Shown here: in pieces, positions 1 through 5,643 of the stretch
How the letters are laid out: every line of letters starts with the position of its first letter
Position numbering within the stretch: position 1 is the stretch's first letter
Assembly: GCA_003522945.1 (NCBI GenBank)
Contig: DPHR01000140.1
Span: 1,273 to 8,480 of the forward strand
Source of the DNA: Clostridiales bacterium
Lineage (GTDB): Bacteria; Bacillota; Clostridia; Oscillospirales; Oscillospiraceae
Direction: 5' to 3'
DNA: 7,208 nt
Notes under the pieces: generated by a model
What the model saw: only the letters and a program-made list of their open reading frames with translations
The model's database searches: none
What the model was told of the DNA's origin: nothing
Translations under genes and position numbers: made by a program

Positions 1-899
1 ACCGAGCCGATCTCCGGATGGTCGGTCATCACGGTCTCGTACACCGTGCCGGTGTAGTAGTCGAGCCCGCGCGCGATCGTGAGATCGATCTCAAAATTTT
101 CCGCCGGAACGCCGAACGAGCCGACGTACTCCACGACGGTGGCGAGCTCGTGCAGACCGAGATCGAACGTCTCGTTCTTTCCCTCGTACCGGCGCAGGAA
201 GGCGAGCTTATCCGCGCTCGTACCGGGCACGGAGATGAACTCGAGGACTTTATCCGCGGTCTCCGGCTCGACGGCGAACTCGTCCGTGAGTACGGCGCGG
301 ACTTTGTCGGGGCCGATCTTGTCGAGCTTATCGATCGTGCGCATCACGTCGCCGGATTTCTCCGTCAGCCCGAGCAGAGCGAAAAAGCCGTTCAGGACCT
401 TGCGGTTGTTCACGCGGATGCGGAAGTTTTTGAGTCCGAGCGCGTTGAACGTGCGGTAAATGACGGCGGGGATCTCGGCCTCGTTCATAATGTCGAGCTT
501 GCCGTCGCCGATGATGTCGATATCCGCCTGATAAAACTCGCGGAAGCGGCCGCGCTGGGCGCGCTCGCCGCGGTAGACCTTGCCGATCTGGTAGCGGCGG
601 AAGGGGAATGTCAGCTCGTTGGCGTGCAGCGCGACGTACTTTGCAAGCGGCACGGTGAGATCAAAGCGGAGGGCAAGATCGCTGTCGCCCTTCGTGAAGC
701 GGTAAATCTGTTTTTCGGTCTCGCCGCCGCCCTTGGCGAGAAGCACGTCGGCGCTCTCGATGACGGGCGTGTCGAGCGGCGTGAAGCCGTAGAGAGCGTA
801 GCTCTCGCGCAGCGTCGCCATGACGCGCTGCATTTTCTTCTGGTCTTCCGGCAGAAGCTCCATGAAGCCGGAGAGCGTGTGCGGTCGGATCTGGGCCAT
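1..899 (-). CDS. hisS: Histidyl-tRNA synthetase, 3' end beyond the window
   Basis: Cytoplasmic class II aminoacyl-tRNA synthetase that charges tRNA-His with histidine using ATP. About 299 N-terminal residues are present of a usual 410-430; the rest lies left of position 1. Visible: an N-terminal GFMELLPEDQ segment (11-20), LRFDLTVPLAKYVA (77-90), class II motif 2 as RGERAQRGRFREFYQ (110-124), INNRKVL-like VNNRKVL (163-169), IDKLDKIG (189-196), and the histidine-binding ARGLDYYTGTVYE (276-288) with its catalytic Arg277. The intact motif 2 and ARGLDYY favour a true synthetase over the HisZ regulatory subunit, which lacks catalytic signatures. The ATG at 899 follows AAAGGAGG (915-908) by about 8 bases. 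The RFDLTVP and REFYQ wording resembles archaeal/eukaryotic-type HisRS more than the E. coli RPEGTAG type. It lies 80 bases downstream of the mgsA-like gene, separated by a strong hairpin. Confidence 0.93.
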   Translation of the reverse strand, partial: MAQIRPHTLSGFMELLPEDQKKMQRVMATLRESYALYGFTPLDTPVIESADVLLAKGGGETEKQIYRFTKGDSDLALRFDLTVPLAKYVALHANELTFPFRRYQIGKVYRGERAQRGRFREFYQADIDIIGDGKLDIMNEAEIPAVIYRTFNALGLKNFRIRVNNRKVLNGFFALLGLTEKSGDVMRTIDKLDKIGPDKVRAVLTDEFAVEPETADKVLEFISVPGTSADKLAFLRRYEGKNETFDLGLHELATVVEYVGSFGVPAENFEIDLTIARGLDYYTGTVYETVMTDHPEIGS

Positions 900-922
900 G
901 GGGGAATCCTCCTTTGAATAGA

Positions 923-956
923 GAATGGATAGCTGGCCGCTGCCGGCTATCCATTC
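923..956 (-). repeat. 15-bp-stem inverted repeat between mgsA-like gene and hisS
   Basis: GAATGGATAGCTGGC (923-937) and GCCGGCTATCCATTC (942-956) form a stem of 15 pairs around a 4-base loop. Fourteen pairs are Watson-Crick. The pair 934/945 is G-U in plus-strand RNA and an A-C mismatch in the minus-strand mRNA. The repeat ends about 8 bases before the hisS Shine-Dalgarno. No T-run follows it on either strand (minus strand continues TCTCTATTC), so it is not a canonical Rho-independent terminator. It could be an RNA processing or stability element, a translation modulator of hisS, or a weak attenuator. The structure is seen directly; the role is inference. Confidence 0.7.
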
Positions 957-979
957 CTCGGAAAAGTTGTAGGGTGTTT

Positions 980-1378
980 TTATTTTTTCTTCGGGTTGAC
1001 GATATCGCGCCAGTCCAGATCGCCCCGGCGGAGACCCTGCACGAGCACCTCGGCGGTGGCAACGTTGGAAGCGAAGGGAATGCTGTGCTGGTCGCACAGC
1101 CGGGCGATGGCGTCCACGTCCTTCGTATTGGCCTTCGGGTCGCAGAAGAAGAGCACGAGGTCGATCTCGTTGTAGGCAATGCGCGCGCCGATCTGCTGCG
1201 CGCCGCCCTGCGTGCAGGGCAGATACAGCGTGACCGGCAGCCCCGTTGCCTCGGAAACGAGCTTGCCCGTGGTGTTCGTGGCGCAGATGTCGTGACCGGA
1301 GAGAATGCCGCAGTAGGCAATGCAGAACTGGACCATAAGCTCCTTTTTGCCGTCATGGGCGAGAAGAGCGATATTCAT
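980..1378 (-). CDS. mgsA: Methylglyoxal-synthase-family protein, probably catalytically altered
   Basis: A 132-residue protein matching the methylglyoxal synthase (MGS) fold along its length. MGS converts dihydroxyacetone phosphate to methylglyoxal and phosphate in the cytoplasm. Conserved: IALLAHD (3-9; His8/Asp9 match E. coli His19/Asp20), Lys12, the TTG of the phosphate loop (36-38), IGARIAYNEIDLVLFF (63-78), Asp80-Pro81, RLCDQHSIPFASNVATAE (93-110). Altered: the GGDQQ motif reads GGAQQ, so the catalytic base (E. coli Asp71) is Ala60 (codon GCG, 1199-1201). The loop carrying E. coli His98 (PHDPDV) is three residues short and has no His. Gly46 of ATGTTG is Asn35 and Ser65-Gly66 is Pro54-Cys55. 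The ATG follows GGAGGTG (1392-1386) with 7 bases between, and the gene has its own promoter. Position after pbp2 matches mgsA in clostridial mre clusters. Family membership is clear; MGS activity is doubtful, and a phosphate-ligand-binding or regulatory role is possible. Confidence 0.85.
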   Translation of the reverse strand: MNIALLAHDGKKELMVQFCIAYCGILSGHDICATNTTGKLVSEATGLPVTLYLPCTQGGAQQIGARIAYNEIDLVLFFCDPKANTKDVDAIARLCDQHSIPFASNVATAEVLVQGLRRGDLDWRDIVNPKKK

Positions 1379-1430
1379 GCTTTGGCACCTCCGTATATTT
1401 TTGATGATTTTGGCAGATAAAACCTTTTAA

Positions 1431-1459
1431 ATTATAACCGCAAAAAGCGCTATTTGCAA
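1431..1459 (-). promoter_or_regulatory. Sigma-A-like promoter for the mgsA-like gene
   Basis: On the minus strand TTGCAA (1459-1454, four of six matches to TTGACA) is followed after exactly 17 bases by a perfect TATAAT (1436-1431). Transcription would start near 1424, leaving a leader of about 45 bases before the ATG at 1378. The region is AT-rich in an otherwise GC-rich window. This suggests the mgsA-like gene, and perhaps hisS, can be transcribed apart from the mre-pbp2 genes. Confidence 0.75.
1440..1457. promoter_or_regulatory. Near-perfect 18-bp palindrome in the promoter spacer, candidate operator
   Basis: GCAAAAAGCGCTATTTGC (1440-1457) is an inverted repeat with one mismatched pair, centred on AGCGCT. 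It fills most of the spacer of the mgsA-like promoter and touches the -35 box. A dimeric regulator bound there would compete with RNA polymerase. It is not followed by a T-run, so a terminator for pbp2 is unlikely. The palindrome is seen; operator function is inference. Confidence 0.45.
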
Positions 1460-1472
1460 CGAAAATTTCGGA

Positions 1473-3563
1473 TTATTTCAGCAGAGAATACGCATTTTCC
1501 ACGGTGTTGGCGCTGGACTGGAACGTAAAGTAATAATCCACGATCTTTCGCGCGACCGGCGAGAGCGTGGCGCCCGCGCCGCCTTTTTCCACAGCGATCG
1601 CGATGGCGATCTCGGGGTTATCGCCATAGGGGGCGTAGAGAATGAACATGGCGTTGTTGACGAGACCTTCGCCGCGCTGCGCCGTACCGGTTTTGGCGGC
1701 GGCGACGATGCTGCTGTCGAGCCAATGCTCCTTGAGCGTGCTCGCGGCGTCATAGAGCACGCCGTACATGCCGTACTGGATGTAGCCGAAGATCTCGGGA
1801 TCGATATCAAGCTTGCTGAGCACTTCCGTTTCACGCTGGAAGAGCGTTTTGGAGTAATCGTAGCTGCGCACTTCCTTGAGAATGGAGGCGCTGTGGCGCG
1901 TGCCGCCGTTGGCGATGGCCGCGCAATACTCCGCCATCTGCAGCGGCGTGAATTCGGTGAACGACTGGCCGATGGCGCTCTGCAGCGTATCGCCTTGGAA
2001 CCAGGAGATACCGGTGTACTGCTCCTTGAAGCTCTGGGTGGACATCTGGCCGGTGACCTCGGGCAGCTCGATGCCGGTGTGCTCGCCGAGACCGTAGAGC
2101 TTGGCGTAGTACGCCATCTTGTCGATGCCGAGCTCGTCGCCGAAATAGTAGAAGAAGTAGTTGCAGGAGTAGGTGATCGCCTGCACGACGTTGATCTCGC
2201 CGTGGGTGTATTTATAGGTCGAGTAGATCCAGCACTCGGGGGCGTAGCCGTCGTCGATGTACTTGGTGAACTGACCTTCGGTCTTCAGCGTGCGCGTCGG
2301 GGAAATGATGCCCTCGGCGAGCAGCGCCGTAGCGGTGCAGGGCTTGAACGTGGAGCCGGGGGCGTAAACGCCCATGAGCGCGCGGTTATAGAGCGGGGCG
2401 TTCTCGTCCGTGACGAGCGTTTCGTAATTATCCAGCATCGTGGCGGCGTCGTAGGTCGGATAGCTCACGAGCGCGAGCGGCTCGCCGGTATCGACCTTCA
2501 CGACGCACAGCGCGCCGCCGGAGATCATTTCGGTGCTCTCGGTGCCGTACATTTCGGCTTCCGCAATGATGCGGGCGCGATCTTCGTTGATCGACTCGAT
2601 GTGCGCGGCGAGCGCCTCCTCGCACACCTCCTGCAGGCCGATATCCAGCGTCAGATAGACATGCCCGCCGGGCTGCGGCTCCTTGGTGTACTTGGTGCGG
2701 AGCGTGACGCCGTCGAGATTGGAGTAGACCTCCGCCTCGCCGTCCACGCCGTGGAGATAATCCTCAAAGGCGTATTCCACGCCGTCCTTGCCGACATAGG
2801 CGTCGAGCGAGTAGTCCTTGCCGGCGTAGGTCGCCCATTCCTCCGCCGTCAGCTTGCCGGTGTAGCCGAGCAGATGGGCGGCGTACTGCGTTTTGTATTC
2901 GCGCACATAGGACGAGGAAAGCTCAAAGCCGGGGATGTCCTGCTCCATGAGATAGGTGAGCAGCGGCATCGAAACGTCTTCGGCGAAAACGTAGGGCGTG
3001 GTGTTGATGTTGAAGCGGTCGTTGATCTCGTACCGGACGCCGACGATGCGCCGGGCGTCCTCGGCGTTATACTCGCTGCCGACGCTGTAGCGCGTGCGCA
3101 TCGCCGCGAGGATCTCCACGGCGCTGGAGTCGAGCGGCATGTCGTTCGCCTTGAGCCAGGCGTCGAGCATGCTCTTCTGCAGCGTGTCCATCTCGGTGAA
3201 CTCGAAGGGCGGGGACTTCGTGATGGGCAGCGTGTCGGTATAGGTGTCGCCGAAGCGCTCCACGGCGCTGCACAGCTCGAGAATGACCGCGTTCGGGTCG
3301 TCCTGGCTGAAGAGCTCCGTTACGTTGATGGACAGGTTGTTGCAGAGCGAGTTGGACACGAGCAGACGCCCGTAGCGGTCGAGAATGTTCCCTCGCGCCG
3401 CGGCGATGGTGATGTCTTCTTTCGTCTCCGTTTCCCCTACGGCGTAGTATTCGCGCCCGCCGATGATCTGCAGCTTATAAAGCGCGACGAAGTAAACGCC
3501 GAGCAGCAGCACAAAGACGACGGCGAGCACAACGAGCCGGATGGGTTTTACCATTTTCTGCAT
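1473..3563 (-). CDS. mrdA: Penicillin-binding protein 2, class B transpeptidase for cell elongation
   Basis: A 696-residue membrane-anchored D,D-transpeptidase that cross-links peptidoglycan outside the membrane, normally together with RodA and MreCD. One N-terminal transmembrane segment (about 8-29) is followed by a dimerisation/pedestal domain with RGNILDRYGRLLVSN (57-71). The catalytic domain carries all three penicillin-binding motifs: STFK with nucleophile Ser404 and Lys407, SCN at 466-468, and KTGT at 624-627. Length fits PBP2/MrdA, and no PASTA domain follows, which argues against SpoVD. The ATG at 3563 has AAAGGA (GAAAGGAAC) about 7 bases upstream; an in-frame ATG at codon 4 is less well placed. 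The gene begins 34 bases after mreD, so co-transcription is likely. No rodA lies beside it. The active site looks intact. Confidence 0.95.
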   Translation of the reverse strand: MQKMVKPIRLVVLAVVFVLLLGVYFVALYKLQIIGGREYYAVGETETKEDITIAAARGNILDRYGRLLVSNSLCNNLSINVTELFSQDDPNAVILELCSAVERFGDTYTDTLPITKSPPFEFTEMDTLQKSMLDAWLKANDMPLDSSAVEILAAMRTRYSVGSEYNAEDARRIVGVRYEINDRFNINTTPYVFAEDVSMPLLTYLMEQDIPGFELSSSYVREYKTQYAAHLLGYTGKLTAEEWATYAGKDYSLDAYVGKDGVEYAFEDYLHGVDGEAEVYSNLDGVTLRTKYTKEPQPGGHVYLTLDIGLQEVCEEALAAHIESINEDRARIIAEAEMYGTESTEMISGGALCVVKVDTGEPLALVSYPTYDAATMLDNYETLVTDENAPLYNRALMGVYAPGSTFKPCTATALLAEGIISPTRTLKTEGQFTKYIDDGYAPECWIYSTYKYTHGEINVVQAITYSCNYFFYYFGDELGIDKMAYYAKLYGLGEHTGIELPEVTGQMSTQSFKEQYTGISWFQGDTLQSAIGQSFTEFTPLQMAEYCAAIANGGTRHSASILKEVRSYDYSKTLFQRETEVLSKLDIDPEIFGYIQYGMYGVLYDAASTLKEHWLDSSIVAAAKTGTAQRGEGLVNNAMFILYAPYGDNPEIAIAIAVEKGGAGATLSPVARKIVDYYFTFQSSANTVENAYSLLK

Positions 3564-3597
3564 GGAAAGTTCCTTTCAAAATGCGGAGGGGGTGAGA

Positions 3598-4164
3598 TTA
3601 TTTATACGGCGTAGGCACGTCCCGCGACGAGCGCCACGGGAAATTTTTGCAGAGATAGTACGAGGGAAAGAGGAACGGCAGACTCCAGAGCGTCTGCAGA
3701 AGCGCCGTTACCCAGAGCGCGGCGCTGCTCTGTCCCTCGTAGAAGAGCAGACTGAACATCTGCGCGAACGCGGCGAGAAAGAGCGCCGCCGCGCCCAGGA
3801 TGCAGTAAGTGAAAAGGCGCTTGTTGAGATAAAAATCGCCGAGAAAGCCCGCGATGAAGCCCATCACGGGGAAGAGAACGGTGAACAGCACGCTCTGCGA
3901 GCCGAAAAAGAGATCGGAGAGAATGCCCGCGGCCAGACCGAACAGCCCGCCGCCCCAGCCGCCTTCAAAGAGCGCCGCCGCCACGACGAGCGCGGGCAGA
4001 AACATGGCCCGCACGCCGAAGAGCGCAACGTGGCTCAATATCACGTTCTGCACGAGCAGCGCGCCGATGAGATACAGCGCATACAAAACGCCGCGCCGGG
4101 TCTTCAGCCAAAGCTCGTCCAGCTTCATATCAGAAAGCTGGAAATTGATCTTGTTTCGTTTCAC
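3598..4164 (-). CDS. mreD: Rod shape-determining protein MreD
   Basis: A 188-residue polytopic membrane protein of the elongasome, thought to link MreC, PBP2 and RodA in lateral wall synthesis. After a polar N-terminus of about 24 residues there are some six hydrophobic segments, roughly 25-43, 47-68, 71-88, 91-113, 118-142 and 146-172, with a short basic tail. The GILSDLFFGSQSVLFTVLFP stretch (80-99) resembles the conserved G-x-x-x-D-x-F-x-G region of MreD. The start is GTG (4164-4162) and overlaps the mreC stop (GTGA), indicating translational coupling. GAGG (4175-4172) sits 7 bases upstream, inside the end of mreC. A later ATG at codon 13 is possible. Sequence conservation in MreD is low, so the call rests on topology, size and position between mreC and pbp2. 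Confidence 0.88.
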   Translation of the reverse strand: MKRNKINFQLSDMKLDELWLKTRRGVLYALYLIGALLVQNVILSHVALFGVRAMFLPALVVAAALFEGGWGGGLFGLAAGILSDLFFGSQSVLFTVLFPVMGFIAGFLGDFYLNKRLFTYCILGAAALFLAAFAQMFSLLFYEGQSSAALWVTALLQTLWSLPFLFPSYYLCKNFPWRSSRDVPTPYK

Positions 4165-5006
4165 TCGATGACCTCAAAATCCTTGATGATGAAGACCTGC
4201 GACAGCACGGAAAGATCGACCGAGGGCTTGACGACCGCGTAATACGACTGGCCGCCCGCCTCGCTGCGCAGCTCCGTGACGGTGCCGACGATGATGCCGG
4301 ACGGGAACGCACCGCCGCGGCCGGAGGTGACGACGCTGTCGCCGGTGAAGAGCGTCACATCGTCGGTGAAGTAGCTGAGCTTGCAGCAGCCCTCCTTCAT
4401 GAGCGCATAGTCGCCGACGATCATCGCGGCGATGGACGATTCGCCCACGAGCACGCCCGCGTCCATGTTCACGTCGATCGTCGTGCGCACGGAGGCATAG
4501 TTCTTGCCGACCTCATACACCTGCCCGACGAGCATGCCGGACTCGGTGATGACGCAGTCGCCCTGCTCAATGCCGTTGTCCGTGCCCTTGGAGATCGTAA
4601 AGGCGCTCGTCCAGTTGGAGGCGTCCCACGAGGTGATCATGGCGGCTTCGGTCTTGAACGTCGTGTTCTTTTCGAGATACCCGAGCATCGTGCGCAGACG
4701 GGTGTTCTCCTCGAGCGCGTCCTGGCTCGAGCGCACCTGCTCCTGCGCCTCGGCAAGCTGGCGGCGGAGCGATTCGTTCTCCGCGAGCAGCTTATCGTAG
4801 CGGTAGATGTAGCCGTAAATGCCGCGCATCCACTCCACGACAGAGCCCACGGCGCCCTGAATGGGGATGCGCAGGGCGTTGGCCGCCTCCGGCACTGCGC
4901 CGGAGCTGCCGTCCGCCTTCGGGCGCGCGGCAAGGCCTATGAGAAGCGCCGCCACAATGATGATGATCGCCATGCGCACGCCGTATTGCTTCAGATAAGT
5001 TTTCAA
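4161..5006 (-). CDS. mreC: Rod shape-determining protein MreC
   Basis: A bitopic membrane protein that scaffolds the elongation machinery and activates PBP2. With the TTG start at 5006 it has 281 residues: a short basic cytoplasmic end, one transmembrane helix (about 11-27), a coiled coil (about 70-115, leucine-rich KLLAENESLRRQLAEAQEQV), then the extracellular beta-domain with NWTSAFTISKGTDNGI (131-146), ITESGMLVGQV (153-163) and VTSGRGGAFPSGIIVGTV (226-243). The frame stays open to another TTG at 5075 that would overlap maf by 20 bases. I prefer 5006 because AGGGGGT (5019-5013) lies 6 bases upstream and the resulting N-terminus is typical, whereas the extra 23 residues are not MreC-like. 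An ATG at 4973 is less likely. mreC overlaps mreD. mreB, the usual upstream partner, is not here. Confidence 0.92.
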   Translation of the reverse strand: MKTYLKQYGVRMAIIIIVAALLIGLAARPKADGSSGAVPEAANALRIPIQGAVGSVVEWMRGIYGYIYRYDKLLAENESLRRQLAEAQEQVRSSQDALEENTRLRTMLGYLEKNTTFKTEAAMITSWDASNWTSAFTISKGTDNGIEQGDCVITESGMLVGQVYEVGKNYASVRTTIDVNMDAGVLVGESSIAAMIVGDYALMKEGCCKLSYFTDDVTLFTGDSVVTSGRGGAFPSGIIVGTVTELRSEAGGQSYYAVVKPSVDLSVLSQVFIIKDFEVIE

Positions 5007-5019
5007 GGCTTGACCCCCT
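5004..5019 (-). promoter_or_regulatory. Ribosome binding site that decides the mreC TTG start
   Basis: AGGGGGT (5019-5013) then CAAGCC then TTG (5006-5004). The spacing of 6 bases supports TTG 5006 as the true mreC start over the upstream TTG at 5075, whose preceding bases (within maf) are AGCATCTGCCGCAAAT-like and carry no clear Shine-Dalgarno site. Confidence 0.6.
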
Positions 5020-5024
5020 GTTCT

Positions 5025-5041
5025 CCCGGGAACGTCCCGGG
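5025..5041 (-). repeat. GC hairpin in the maf-mreC gap
   Basis: CCCGGGA (5025-5031) and TCCCGGG (5035-5041) form a perfect 7-bp stem with a 3-base loop. On the mRNA strand it lies 5 bases before the mreC Shine-Dalgarno and is not followed by a T-run, so it is not a typical terminator. The T-run here (5055-5049 on the minus strand) precedes it. It may stabilise the 5' end of an mreC transcript or influence translation. Confidence 0.5.
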
Positions 5042-5045
5042 CGCG

Positions 5046-5075
5046 AGTAAAAAAATCAGAGAAGAGAAATGTCAA
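5046..5075 (-). promoter_or_regulatory. Possible internal promoter upstream of mreC
   Basis: A perfect TTGACA (5075-5070) overlaps the last codons of maf. After 18 bases comes TTTACT (5051-5046), four of six matches to TATAAT. A transcript would start near 5039, so the GC hairpin at 5025-5041 would form at its very 5' end. The -10 box is poor and the site overlaps coding sequence, so this is tentative. Confidence 0.35.
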
Positions 5076-5643
5076 ATTTGCGGAGCATCTGCCCCATACG
5101 GCAGACCGGAAGTCCCATCACGTTGAAGAAATCGCCCTCGATGCGCTCCACAAAGAGACTCGCGAGCCCCTGATAGCCGTAAGCGCCCGCCTTGTCGAGC
5201 GGTTCGCCGGTGGCGATGTAGGCATGGATCTCCGCATCGGTGAGAGCGCGGAAATGGACGGAGGTACACTCGCTCTCCGCGAGCACCTTTTCGCCCTCGC
5301 GGATGCACACGCCGCTCCATACGCGGTGCTCCCGCCCGGAAAGCGCGCGCAGCATAACCTGCGCCCACTCCGCCGTGCCGGGCTTTCCGAGCACCTCACC
5401 GTCCAGCTCCACGAGCGTGTCGGCGGCGAGGATCACGGCGGCGGGATCGTTTAGGCGCCGCGCCACCTCCTCCGCCTTCTGCGCGGCGAGCGCCTTTACC
5501 CGCTCGCCGGGCGTAAGCTCCGGCGGCGCGCTCTCTTCGCCCTGCGCGGGGAGAATCTCATAGTTTATGCCGAATTTATCAAGCAGCTCCCGCCGCCGGG
5601 GCGAGCCGGAGGCGAGGATCAGCCGTTTATTACAGTACGCCAC
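5056..5643 (-). CDS. maf: Maf/YhdE-type nucleoside triphosphate pyrophosphatase
   Basis: A 195-residue cytoplasmic enzyme of the Maf/HAM1 superfamily. These proteins hydrolyse nucleoside triphosphates to monophosphates and pyrophosphate, as house-cleaning enzymes and in links to septum formation. Motifs: ASGSPRRREL (11-20) with the phosphate-binding SxRR-type loop, LAADTLV (72-78) with metal/catalytic Asp75, GKP (86-88), and GEPLDKAGAYGYQG (146-159). The Q in YGYQG and the Lys87 resemble the dTTP/UTP-hydrolysing YhdE group rather than the YceF 7-methyl-GTP group. The start is GTG at 5643, overlapping the end of the upstream U32 gene by 14 bases. AGAGGA lies about 10 bases upstream inside that gene, so translational coupling is likely. 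Maf next to mreC is a common Firmicute arrangement, usually with mreB between them. Confidence 0.94.
   Translation of the reverse strand: MAYCNKRLILASGSPRRRELLDKFGINYEILPAQGEESAPPELTPGERVKALAAQKAEEVARRLNDPAAVILAADTLVELDGEVLGKPGTAEWAQVMLRALSGREHRVWSGVCIREGEKVLAESECTSVHFRALTDAEIHAYIATGEPLDKAGAYGYQGLASLFVERIEGDFFNVMGLPVCRMGQMLRKFDISLL

Noticed and set aside
1..899. HisZ, the ATP phosphoribosyltransferase regulatory subunit
   Set aside because: Motif 2 with its arginines and the ARGLDYYTG histidine motif are intact, and no other histidine biosynthesis gene is visible.
923..956. Rho-independent terminator after the mgsA-like gene
   Set aside because: The stem is strong, but no T-run follows it on either strand.
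900..979. T-box leader for hisS
   Set aside because: The gap is only 80 bases, holds a single hairpin, and shows no room for a specifier loop plus terminator/antiterminator.
1473..3563. SpoVD-type sporulation PBP
   Set aside because: No C-terminal PASTA domain is present, and the position after mreCD fits PBP2/MrdA.
1725..3614. Plus-strand open frame of 629 codons opposite pbp2
   Set aside because: It is antisense to a clear class B PBP, has low-complexity Ala/Gly/Val/Arg-rich composition with no recognisable domain, and is explained by GC-biased third positions.
5007..5075. Longer MreC starting at TTG 5075
   Set aside because: It overlaps maf, adds 23 residues unlike MreC, has no clear Shine-Dalgarno, and a good one precedes TTG 5006.
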